From contig OZ242360.1 of NCBI GenBank assembly GCA_965208775.1, forward strand, positions 806,001-870,000: DNA of 64,000 bases. The letters run 5' to 3'. Origin of the DNA: JAPOVO01 sp026708165. GTDB taxonomy: Bacteria; Chloroflexota; UBA11872; VXNJ01. Position 1 is the first letter of the stretch; each line of letters starts with the position of its first letter. This document shows, piece after piece, positions 36,221 to 43,500 of this stretch. Both the position numbers and the translations under genes were made by a program. Under the pieces are notes generated by a model that did not search any database, was not told the origin of the DNA, and saw only the letters and a list, made by a program, of their open reading frames with translations.

Positions 36221-37060
36221 CTACTCAATTCCGAGCAGCGCCAGCGAATCGCGAGTGAAGATGCCCTCGATCAGCTCCTCCGAAATAGTGGGCAAGTTCG
36301 TACCCTCGACCAACTCGTTCAGTGCCTGCATTTCTTCCATGCCCTGTTTCGGCGTCCAGTTCGGATAGTCCGATCCGAACAGCAGCTTGTCGCCGACGCC
36401 CCATTCCTGCATCAATATCAGCCCTTCCCACGCCTGCCATGGCCGCACCCAACCGGCCCCTGATACGTCCGCATAGAGATTTGGATGCTTGCGCAGCACC
36501 ACCGCGCAATCTCGCTGCCAGGGGTGAGACATGTGCGCCATCACGATCTTCAAGTCGGGGAACGCCTGCGCCACTTCGTCGAACAGCAGCGGGTGGCTGT
36601 ACTTGAGTATTGCCCGCGGACCGGGATGCGCTCCCGTGTGGGACAAAATCGGCAGGCCCAGCCTTTCGGCCATCGCGTACATTGGAAACACCGTCGGATC
36701 GGCCGGATTGAATCGCGCCAGCATCGGATAGATCTTGAACCCGCGCAGCCCCAGGTCGGTCGCGGCTCGTTCCATCCGCTCCAGATAGTCGTCTTCCGTC
36801 GGGTCGACCGCCGCGAACCCGATCAGCTTCTCCGGATCGTTCCGCACCCACTCGGCGGTGTATTCGTCAGGGCTTATGTTGCCGGAAGCCACGGCTCGAA
36901 CCCCGAACACTATCGCCCGGTCCACCACCTCCATATCCCGGCTGAAGTCTTCGAACAACAGCGGTTGCATCGGCGGGTAGCCGGCCCGCTCCATAGCCAG
37001 TCTCGACGACTCCGCCGTATGCTCCGGCTGGATGCAGTGTGTGTGGACATCCACAATCAT
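36221..37060 (-). CDS. amidohydrolase family protein (paralog of 33776-34615)
   Basis: A 279-aa amidohydrolase_2 protein with DVHTHCIQPEH at the start, GLPILSHTGAHPG, IVMAHMSHPWQRD and LLFGSDYPNWTP as metal and active-site blocks. It keeps the exact length and most residues of its paralog about 1.6 kb away, with the enolase-family gene between them, indicating tandem duplication and separation. The cluster context suggests hydrolysis of a sugar lactone or decarboxylation. Start ATG 37060. Confidence 0.87.
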   Translation of the reverse strand: MIVDVHTHCIQPEHTAESSRLAMERAGYPPMQPLLFEDFSRDMEVVDRAIVFGVRAVASGNISPDEYTAEWVRNDPEKLIGFAAVDPTEDDYLERMERAATDLGLRGFKIYPMLARFNPADPTVFPMYAMAERLGLPILSHTGAHPGPRAILKYSHPLLFDEVAQAFPDLKIVMAHMSHPWQRDCAVVLRKHPNLYADVSGAGWVRPWQAWEGLILMQEWGVGDKLLFGSDYPNWTPKQGMEEMQALNELVEGTNLPTISEELIEGIFTRDSLALLGIE

Positions 37061-37115
37061 GCTGTTCTCCTCAAGGTCACGTTGAGTGCGAGTATTGCCT
37101 CCGGGCGCGTCGATA

Positions 37116-37997
37116 TCATCCCTTCACGCCCCCCGCGGTCAGCCCGCGCACGAACCCCCGCTGACCCAGCATCACGATGATGAATATCGGCAGCGAAGAG
37201 ATCGTCGAGGCCGCCATTGCGGTCGCCCAGTCCACCGCGGTCTGCTCCCGCGTCATGGTGAGCGCGACGCCGATCGGCAGCGTGCGAACGTCGTCGGATG
37301 ACGTGAAGATGAGCGCGAAAAGGAACTCGTTCCAGGCCAGGATGAATGCAAACAGCGCGGTCGCCGCAATGCCTGGAACTGACAGCGGCAGGATGACTCT
37401 GAATAGCGCGCCGAGTCGTCCCGCTCCGTCGACCATCGCGGCGTCTTCCAGCTCCGGTGGAAGCGACTGAAAGAACGCGCGCAGCATCCAGAGCGAAAAC
37501 GGAATCGCGAACGTCGTATAGGTCAAAACGAGCGAGGTCAGGGAATCGGCGATCCCCACGCCCACCACGATCTTGAACAGGGGAATCAACAGCAACACGG
37601 ACGGCACCGTGTAGGTCAGCAGCGCTACCCTGCCTATCATGTTGCTCCCTGGAAAGCGCAGTCTGGCCAGACTGTAAGCCCCTAGAGTGCATACCAGAAT
37701 CGCGAGCGCCGTGGTGATGGTCGCGACTATCAAGCTGTTGATCAGGTATCGACGGAACAGTGCGTCGGCAAGGACCGTCTGAAAGTGCTGCAAGATCGGC
37801 GGCCTGGGAAACAGAATGTCTACCAGACCGCCCTCCGTTTGCCCCCCTAGGCGGGTGATGAATATATCCGGATGACTCAATGCCCCGGACACCATGAAAT
37901 AGACCGGGAAGATCGTGAGTACCGTTATCACCAAAGCCAGCAGCGCTCGCCTGCGGTGTGTCCCCAAGATGCGGCTACGCCGCAGCCGCTTGATCAC
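37116..37997 (-). CDS. carbohydrate ABC transporter permease (MalG type)
   Basis: A 293-aa inner-membrane permease with six hydrophobic segments. The EAA loop is EDAAMVDGAGRLGALFRVILPLSVPG (about 186-211), which docks to the ABC ATPase; the ending QRGFVRGLTAGGVKG is typical of MalG/AraQ proteins. The start overlaps the stop of the MalF-type gene by four bases. No ATPase gene is found in the cluster, so a shared MsmK-like ATPase elsewhere is expected. Confidence 0.92.
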   Translation of the reverse strand: MIKRLRRSRILGTHRRRALLALVITVLTIFPVYFMVSGALSHPDIFITRLGGQTEGGLVDILFPRPPILQHFQTVLADALFRRYLINSLIVATITTALAILVCTLGAYSLARLRFPGSNMIGRVALLTYTVPSVLLLIPLFKIVVGVGIADSLTSLVLTYTTFAIPFSLWMLRAFFQSLPPELEDAAMVDGAGRLGALFRVILPLSVPGIAATALFAFILAWNEFLFALIFTSSDDVRTLPIGVALTMTREQTAVDWATAMAASTISSLPIFIIVMLGQRGFVRGLTAGGVKG

Positions 37998-38893
37998 GTT
38001 TCCGTCTCGATCCGGCTCAGTTTCAGAACCACGATCGACAGGCCGAGCACGACGACGACCATGAACGCGGCAATCGCCGCCGAAAGCCCAAAGTCATACT
38101 GCAAAAACGCCGTCGAATAGACGTTGAGGGGCAGCGTTACCGTCGCCCGGGCAGGCCCCCCGCCCGTCAACAGGTACACGAGATCGAAGTTGTTGAACGT
38201 CCAGATAGTGCGGAGAACGATCACGATCACGAGGATGTAGCGCAGCGATGGCAGGGTGATATAGCGAAACTGCTGCCACGGCGAAGCGCCGTCAACCTTC
38301 GCTGCTTCGTACCACTCTTCCGGAATGCTTTGCAGGCCGGCCAGCAGGACGAGGAACGTCCACGGCAATCCCTTCCAGATATAGACCACGATCACCGATC
38401 CCATCGCGGTCGATCCCTGCGATATCCACGGAATCCCCTGGTCCACGATCCCCGACCAGACCAGGAACTGATTGATCGGGCCGAACTGCGGATGGAAGAG
38501 CCATATCCAGATGAACGCCGCCACAAACGAGGGCACCACCCACGGCAGGATGTTCAGCGTTCGAATCACGCCGCGCCCGCGAAACGGCGCGTTGAGCGTC
38601 AGTGCCACGATCATCCCTAGCACCACCTCGCCGACCACCGCCGCGGCCGTTAGCACGACCGTATTCTTCAGCCCCATCCAGAACAGGTCGTCCCGGAAGA
38701 TGCGCGCGAAGTTATCGATCCCGATAAACTGCGTGCCTCTTTCTGGCCTGAGCAGATTCTCGGAGAAGAACGAAAGACCCAGTGTCGCCGCCACTGGGTA
38801 TATGATGACGGCGGCGATGAAGATAACGGTCGGCGCAATCAGCGCCAGCCCAAGCAGCTGCTCGCGCCGTCGCAAACTAAGGCGAACACCCAT
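37994..38893 (-). CDS. carbohydrate ABC transporter permease (MalF/UgpA type)
   Basis: A 299-aa permease, partner of the MalG-type protein. Six TM helices; the EAA loop reads WYEAAKVDGASPWQQFRYITLPSLR (about 192-216). N-terminus LSLRRREQLLGLALIAPTVIFIAAVII is typical of UgpA-like proteins. It follows the solute-binding gene after a gap of about 117 bases. It imports a sugar or sugar acid in concert with the binding protein at 39011-40534. Confidence 0.92.
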   Translation of the reverse strand: MGVRLSLRRREQLLGLALIAPTVIFIAAVIIYPVAATLGLSFFSENLLRPERGTQFIGIDNFARIFRDDLFWMGLKNTVVLTAAAVVGEVVLGMIVALTLNAPFRGRGVIRTLNILPWVVPSFVAAFIWIWLFHPQFGPINQFLVWSGIVDQGIPWISQGSTAMGSVIVVYIWKGLPWTFLVLLAGLQSIPEEWYEAAKVDGASPWQQFRYITLPSLRYILVIVIVLRTIWTFNNFDLVYLLTGGGPARATVTLPLNVYSTAFLQYDFGLSAAIAAFMVVVVLGLSIVVLKLSRIETET

Positions 38894-39010
38894 CAGCTAC
38901 CGCCCCGGGTATTGCGGTGGCGCGGCCGCTCGCCGTGTTCCGGTTGCCGGACTGGCAAGCAGCCTGGGCCCCGCCTTTTGACCGCCTTCTAAGTGCGTTC
39001 CGATGACCGG

Positions 39011-40534
39011 TTAGCCGGCGTCGGCGACAATCCTTTCGACCTCGGCGGTCGCGTCCTCAAGCGCGGCTTGCGGATCGCCTCCATCGGACACCTTGGTGAA
39101 CATGTCCTTCAGGACGTTCCGCGCCGTGACCGTGCCCAGCAGGCTGGCTCCCTCGGAACCGTACTTCGCGCCCGAAGGCCATGCCTTGTTGGATGCCTCC
39201 ACGCCTGTCCGGACCAATCGCGCAACCGGCTTGACCCTGGCGCTCTCCCAGTAGTCAGTGCCTTCCTGCACTGACCTCAGAGTGGGAGCCCAACCAAGCA
39301 CCGTGCTTATGAACCAGCCCTGGTAGATCTCGTGATCGAACAGCGACACGAACAGCTCCATCATCCGGTCGGGGTGCTTCGAGCCGGTTGTGATGTTGAG
39401 GATGTTCATTCCGGCCAGTCCGGCCGCGTCGCCTATTACGCTGGGCTGTGCCACGGCGCCGACCTTCGAGAGCAGGTCGTCCGGCGCCGCCGCCAGTCCG
39501 GTCGAAAATGACGTTGACGACGTCATGTGCGACGCCAGTCCGTTCAGGAACGCCGTGCGGCCCGCGCCCTCGTCGTTCCCTGCCACGCCGGGCGGCGAGA
39601 TCGAGAACAGCCCCTGCGCCAGTAACAGCGACCCCAGAGTCCCCTGGCTGCCGAGCGCAACCGACCCGTCCCGTTCGAATACGTACGCGTCGAACGCCGG
39701 CATCAGGTTCCAGGCCAGCTTCGGGTGCGCGTCCTTTAGGTAAGTGAAAAACCCGTAGTGGTCAGGCGGATTGTTTAGCGCCGCCCCGTTCTCTCCCAGA
39801 TCTATCCACGTCTTCGGCTCGTCTAAGCCGTTCTCTTCGTACTTGTCCATGCGGTAGTACATGATGTGCGGCCACAGGAACTGCGGAATGCCGTAGCTCA
39901 CCCCATCCAGCTTTGTGGCCTCCAGCGGGTTGTTGCCGAACTTGTTCGCGCCGATTGCCGCATGTACATCGTCGAGCGGCGCCACGATCTCCGCGGCCGC
40001 CCACGTCCAGCACGAGTCCGGCTGGCTCCATACCATGTCGGGCAAGGTGCCGCTGGCTTTGGCGGCCAGTACCTTCGGCTCCATCTCGGGGAACGGCACT
40101 CGCAGCCGCTCTACGCGGACGGCGGCGTGCGTGCCGGCCCGCGCCAGCCACGCCTCCTGGGCCGCTACGCCCAGCGCGCGCGTCTCGAAGTCCCAGAACG
40201 TCACGGTCTCGATCTTGCGCTGCATCGCCTCGGCCTGGACGACCTTCGTTACGACCCTCTCCTCGACGACCGTTTTCTCGACGACTTTCTCGACCTCGAC
40301 TGCGACCTCGACCTGCTGGGTGACGACCTTCTCAACCTCGACCGCAACTTCCTTGACTACCTCTCTGGTCACCACCCGTTCGACCGGCACCTCTTTGGTG
40401 ACGACCTCAACCACCCTCTCGGTTACCGTCTGCACTTCGCCGCAGCCGACCAGCGCCGCCATCGCGGCTACGGAACCGGCGCCCACGGACGCGGCTGTAA
40501 GGAGCCTCCGCCGACTCAAGTTCTTTCCTGTCAT
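39011..40534 (-). CDS. extracellular solute-binding lipoprotein with Val/Glu repeat stalk
   Basis: A 507-aa sugar ABC substrate-binding protein. Twin-arginine signal (SRRRLLTAAS, 7-16) ends in a lipobox (LVGC, Cys31), so it is probably Tat-exported and lipid-anchored. Residues about 35-103 are a low-complexity run of V-V-E/T-K-E-V units (for example VVTKEVPVERVVTREVVKEV) before the binding domain starts at VTFWDFETRA. Such spacers are known from Chloroflexota binding proteins and may form a stalk. The mature domain matches UgpB/MalE-type proteins. Confidence 0.9.
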   Translation of the reverse strand: MTGKNLSRRRLLTAASVGAGSVAAMAALVGCGEVQTVTERVVEVVTKEVPVERVVTREVVKEVAVEVEKVVTQQVEVAVEVEKVVEKTVVEERVVTKVVQAEAMQRKIETVTFWDFETRALGVAAQEAWLARAGTHAAVRVERLRVPFPEMEPKVLAAKASGTLPDMVWSQPDSCWTWAAAEIVAPLDDVHAAIGANKFGNNPLEATKLDGVSYGIPQFLWPHIMYYRMDKYEENGLDEPKTWIDLGENGAALNNPPDHYGFFTYLKDAHPKLAWNLMPAFDAYVFERDGSVALGSQGTLGSLLLAQGLFSISPPGVAGNDEGAGRTAFLNGLASHMTSSTSFSTGLAAAPDDLLSKVGAVAQPSVIGDAAGLAGMNILNITTGSKHPDRMMELFVSLFDHEIYQGWFISTVLGWAPTLRSVQEGTDYWESARVKPVARLVRTGVEASNKAWPSGAKYGSEGASLLGTVTARNVLKDMFTKVSDGGDPQAALEDATAEVERIVADAG

Positions 40535-40649
40535 GATTTCCCGCCTCCCTTGGACGGTCGATCTGCAACCGTGCCGCAGTCTATACCTTCACAATCTCCG
40601 ACGCATGTATCCAGTGCCTCCGAAGTCGCCGTCCCTATTACGGCCCCGC

Positions 40650-41654
40650 TTACGCCCCTGTACTCAAGCCGTCCGCCACCCTGATGACTTGCCCGGCCAG
40701 GAAATCGGCGTGCTCCAGCAGGTCCACACCCAAGTGTTGAGTCGCCGGGCGCGTGGCCGGCTCATCGAGCGCGCCTCGCCTGAACAGGAGCCGCTTTTCG
40801 AGCACGTTAAACAGTTCCATGTCGGTCAGCGCGAACGTGAGCCACACTGTCAACGGCGCGAATAGCCTGAACGCCTCGTCCATCCTGTCGGCGATTCCCA
40901 GCCGCCAGACTTCGGCCAAAACGTCCGTAACGCTCAGCCCCGGCATGACCCCCTTGATTCCGGCTGGCAGCAGCTCCAGCGTGTAGAGTCCGCCCCATCC
41001 CTCGAGCACTGCCACACGGTCGGCCGTGGCCTCCCGAATCGCCTCCACCTTGGCCCCCATGTGCGGCTCCTCCAGCTTTACATAGAGGAAATTCGAGCAC
41101 CGGGCGTGCAGCTCGCGGCAGAAGTCGGCCCCCACGGTGGCCCCTGCTGGATTGAAGTCCTGAACCAAAACGGGTACGGAAACGGCTTCACACACCACGC
41201 GGGCAAAGTCGACCAATTCCCCCTCCGGCAGGGGAAAAAGGCGCGGCAGCGCGAACGACACCACGTCGGCTCCGGCCTCCACGTAACCCCTCGCGAACTC
41301 TGCCGCAATCTGCGGACTTCCGTGATTGCACTGCGCCATTACCGGCAGACGGCCGGCCGCCGCCGCGATCGCCGCTTCCACCAACCGATGCCGCTCGGCT
41401 TCCGTCAGCTTGTAGAACTCGCTTCCATAGGCCGGCAGGCAGGCCGCCGCCGCGTTCGATTCGACCGCGAACTCGACAAGCCCCCCCAATGCGTCGAAAT
41501 CGATCTTCTCACGCGCCGCATCAAACGGCGTCGGTATCACCGGGACAATGCCCGTGATCGTTTCTGGATCCGAATTGGTCGAGGTCAAAACGCTATCCGC
41601 CCTGATTCTTCCACAGGGCCCTGGGGACCCCTCTTCTGAGCCTTGTTTCGCCAA
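40650..41654 (-). CDS. dihydrodipicolinate synthase-family aldolase
   Basis: A DapA/NAL-family protein of up to 334 aa. The barrel begins ITGIVPVIPTPFD; the Schiff-base lysine is in NFLYVKLEEP and the partner Tyr region is YGSEFYKLTEAERHRLVEAA. The first 20 or so residues from the TTG at 41654 are atypical, so a later TTG around 41588 may be the true start. In this cluster it is a good candidate for cleaving or dehydrating a 2-keto-3-deoxy sugar acid made by the enolase-family enzyme. The IS1595-type transposon ends only about 80 bases upstream. Confidence 0.87.
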   Translation of the reverse strand: MAKQGSEEGSPGPCGRIRADSVLTSTNSDPETITGIVPVIPTPFDAAREKIDFDALGGLVEFAVESNAAAACLPAYGSEFYKLTEAERHRLVEAAIAAAAGRLPVMAQCNHGSPQIAAEFARGYVEAGADVVSFALPRLFPLPEGELVDFARVVCEAVSVPVLVQDFNPAGATVGADFCRELHARCSNFLYVKLEEPHMGAKVEAIREATADRVAVLEGWGGLYTLELLPAGIKGVMPGLSVTDVLAEVWRLGIADRMDEAFRLFAPLTVWLTFALTDMELFNVLEKRLLFRRGALDEPATRPATQHLGVDLLEHADFLAGQVIRVADGLSTGA

Positions 41655-41725
41655 TCATATCCCCGTTTTGGCGGCGTCTTTTTTTCGTCATTGAATCTTC
41701 GTCTCTGTCCACTTGACGACCAAAT

Positions 41726-41733
41726 ACCCGTCT
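41726..41733. repeat. target site duplication, left copy
   Basis: ACCCGTCT directly abuts the left terminal inverted repeat; the identical octamer abuts the right one at 47971-47978. Eight bases is the duplication size known for IS1595-family elements. Confidence 0.9.
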
Positions 41734-41758
41734 GGGACTTATATACATGGCTACGCAA
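41734..41758 (+). repeat. left terminal inverted repeat
   Basis: 25 bases beginning GGGACTTATATACATGG and ending CTACGCAA, exactly complementary to 47946-47970. It contains a TATATA tract that could serve as an outward -10. Confidence 0.95.
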
Positions 41759-42317
41759 ACACCCTGACGCCAGCCAGTCTGAGATACTTGCCGTAGCTCG
41801 TGAACTGGCCTATCTGGACGAGCGGGGAATCAAGGCCCAGCCCGGTATTGAGCCGCTACCGGAAACCGGCTCGTCGGAATTCGCGGACTTGCTGGCTACG
41901 GAGGACGAGCTAAAGGCCCGGCTAGGCCGTGACCTGTATCGGCTCTACCGGAGCGGGCGGGTATCCGCCGAGGACGCTGCCAACATGACACCGGCCAATG
42001 CCGCCCGGCTGCTGGCTGAACTCGACCGTGAAACGCCTCTACCGGAGCCGGTAGCGGAGCCGCCGCCCAAGTCGTCGGGACGGCCAATATCCGAGCTGGA
42101 GAGAGACTATCTGGCCGAGAACGGTATCAAGGCCCGGCCCGGCGTTTACGACGGTTACGAGCCGTCTAAGCGGCAGACGGAACTTGAGGCGGCGATTCAG
42201 GAATCCGACCGACTAAAGGCGCAGCTAGGCCCGGAGGCTTGGCGGCTCTATCAAGCCGGGAAGTTGACGGACCGGGATGTGGCCGAGGTTATTGAGGCGC
42301 GGGCCGGAGCAGCTTAA
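41736..42317 (+). CDS. hypothetical protein with two internal repeats, N-terminus uncertain
   Basis: An open frame that enters the transposon from outside (it is open from 41643) and has no ATG or GTG near the left end, so the gene is probably 5'-truncated or starts at TTG 41889. The protein holds two related units: ELAYLDERGIKAQPGIEP...DELKARLGRDLYRLYRSG and YLAENGIKARPGVYDG...DRLKAQLGPEAWRLYQAG. No family was recognised. The last 30 codons' worth of DNA reappears in part beyond the tRNA at 42512-42541. Possibly a recombination relic. Confidence 0.5.
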   Translation, partial: DLYTWLRKHPDASQSEILAVARELAYLDERGIKAQPGIEPLPETGSSEFADLLATEDELKARLGRDLYRLYRSGRVSAEDAANMTPANAARLLAELDRETPLPEPVAEPPPKSSGRPISELERDYLAENGIKARPGVYDGYEPSKRQTELEAAIQESDRLKAQLGPEAWRLYQAGKLTDRDVAEVIEARAGAA

Positions 42318-42357
42318 TTGCTACCCTATTTTCGTCAAGGCAAAATAGAATTTACTG

Positions 42358-42442
42358 TGCGGCGGGCGGGATTCGAACCCGCATGGCTCTATGAGCCGCT
42401 AGCATGCCACGCCAGTGTGTATTCCAATTCCACCACCGCCGC
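42358..42442 (-). tRNA. class II tRNA with GGC anticodon (Leu-like body, Ala anticodon)
   Basis: An 85-base cloverleaf folds fully: acceptor GCGGCGG/CCGCCGC with A73, D-arm GTG...CAC with GGAATTGG, anticodon stem CTGGC/GCTAG (one G-U) with loop GTGGCAT (anticodon GGC at 42406-42408), long variable arm GGCTC-ATA-GAGCC, and T-arm GCGGG-TTCGAAT-CCCGC. CCA is not encoded. The long arm, A73 and D-loop match tRNA-Leu, but GGC reads alanine GCC/GCU. Position 3:70 is G-C, so the alanine identity pair G3:U70 is missing. G32 is atypical. It lies inside the transposon cargo. Confidence 0.85.
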
Positions 42443-42446
42443 ACGA

Positions 42447-42479
42447 GGCTGGGCCGGGCAAATTCCGCCCGGCCTAGCC
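42447..42479. other. GC-rich hairpin beside the tRNA gene
   Basis: GGCTGGGCCGGGC (42447-42459) and GCCCGGCCTAGCC (42467-42479) pair over 13 positions with one G-U, around a 7-base loop. On the minus strand it lies just upstream of the tRNA 5' end. It could shield or process the tRNA precursor, or stop incoming transcription. Confidence 0.55.
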
Positions 42480-42511
42480 CATCCCTTAGTCTATCTGTCC
42501 GGCCCGGTCAA

Positions 42512-42541
42512 GACGTTGCCGAGGTGATTGAGGCGCGGGCC
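42512..42541 (+). repeat. second copy of the 3' end of the repeat-protein gene
   Basis: Matches 42276-42305 at 27 of 30 positions and encodes the same DVAEVIEARA peptide; all three differences are silent third-position changes. It is a fragment of a related gene, with the tRNA lying between the two copies. Confidence 0.7.
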
Positions 42542-42609
42542 GCTATCGCGGTCAGAAGCCGTGAATCAGTTAAGGGCGGATACCTAGGACGCCAGAGGGG
42601 AGGAACGGA

Positions 42610-42918
42610 ATGTCCAGTGCAGACAGATACAACGAAATCGGGAAGCGCTTCAGCGAACATAGGGCCGAATCAGAACGCCTTAAAGGTCTGAAGGTTACGC
42701 TTAAGCGCGTCGCCGACAATATCCAGAAGGTACAAGGGGAGTTAGCCGACGGTCATAGTTTGGAATTCGTCGCCCGGCATGCTGCTGAGGATATTTCTAA
42801 AGCGAATGGCGGCGATGTCGTTGAACTCTTGAGTGAAATCGCCAAGGCTGCCGGGCGAAGGCGCGGACTTCAGACGGAGTTGGAGAAGGACGACTTCAGG
42901 GGCTATTTCAAGGACTAA
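42610..42918 (+). CDS. hypothetical helical protein (transposon cargo)
   Basis: A 102-aa charged protein, predicted largely alpha-helical with coiled-coil character (SEHRAESERLKGLKVTLKRV, about 15-34; KAAGRRRGLQTELEKDD near the end). GGGGAGGAACGG precedes the ATG, nearly the same ribosome site as in front of the transposase gene (GGGAGGAACGG), suggesting a shared expression style. No family was recognised. It lies between the tRNA and a convergent zinc-ribbon gene. Confidence 0.7.
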   Translation: MSSADRYNEIGKRFSEHRAESERLKGLKVTLKRVADNIQKVQGELADGHSLEFVARHAAEDISKANGGDVVELLSEIAKAAGRRRGLQTELEKDDFRGYFKD

Positions 42919-42989
42919 ACCGCCCCCGACTCTTACTCGGAATCCACGCCGCTACCGGACAGAGCCGGGCCTCCGCCCGGCTCGACGGC

Positions 42990-43235
42990 TTACAAGTTGA
43001 TCTTGATCTCTTTCGGGAAGTTCCGCCTGATATTCCGCTTGAACCTATCAATACTGCGCTCGGCGTCACCGATTCCCTTGAGAAAACTGCTCTTCTCAAG
43101 TGTGACAACCGTCCCGCATGTACAGGTGAATTGACTGTGTCGCTTGACCCATCCGACGGTCTTGGTAGTTTTGCGTCCGCAGTTCGGGCACGGTAGGTCG
43201 AACGGTTGCCCGTCCAATATCGACTGCCCAGCCAT
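42990..43235 (-). CDS. small zinc-ribbon protein (transposon cargo)
   Basis: An 81-aa protein from ATG 43235 (MAGQSILDGQPFDLPCPNCG), with AGGAGG four bases upstream. Two Cys pairs, CPNCG and CTCG, about 20 residues apart make a zinc-ribbon; the C-terminal half is basic (RFKRNIRRNFPKEIKINL). Such proteins often bind nucleic acid or act as accessory factors. An in-frame TTG at 43256 would add seven residues. Its promoter must lie in 43236-43400, next to the terminator-like hairpin. Confidence 0.72.
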   Translation of the reverse strand: MAGQSILDGQPFDLPCPNCGRKTTKTVGWVKRHSQFTCTCGTVVTLEKSSFLKGIGDAERSIDRFKRNIRRNFPKEIKINL

Positions 43236-43342
43236 AGGGCCTCCTATTCCCCGCAACGCGGGATTACGGCCCTAGTAATAGACAGACGGGGTAGCTAGAA
43301 TTAGCTTCTTTCGTGGCCCGTCTGCCTTGAGGGCCAGAAAAA

Positions 43343-43370
43343 TCAAGGGAGGCCTGCGCGCCTCCCTTGA
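43343..43370 (-). terminator. rho-independent terminator (minus strand)
   Basis: TCAAGGGAGG (43343-43352) and CCTCCCTTGA (43361-43370) form a perfect 10-bp stem with an 8-base loop. Read on the minus strand it is followed by TTTTTCTGG (from AAAAA at 43338-43342). It would stop antisense read-through from the minus-strand cargo genes before the zinc-ribbon gene. Confidence 0.75.
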
Positions 43371-43435
43371 GTCATTTTAGGGCAGTTTCCCCGTCTCGGG
43401 AAGGGCCTTCCGCTCTCGTAGAATCGCCCCCCAGT

Positions 43436-43464
43436 TTGCCCCCTCTGAAGTTGCGTAGTATACT
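43436..43464 (+). promoter_or_regulatory. transposase promoter
   Basis: TTGCCC (43436-43441), 17-base spacer, TATACT (43459-43464): a good sigma-70-type match, 36 bases before the transposase ATG. The spacer contains TTGCGTAG, which also occurs in the terminal repeat, so transposase binding there could autoregulate expression. Confidence 0.6.
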
Positions 43465-43500
43465 TTGAAAATTGACCAACCGGGATTGAGGGAGGAACGG

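Noticed and set aside
39866..40865. Frames of 272 and 316 aa opposite the solute-binding protein
   Set aside because: Produced by the Val/Glu repeat and GC-rich codons on the other strand (Leu/Asp- and Thr/Ser-rich runs); no domain.
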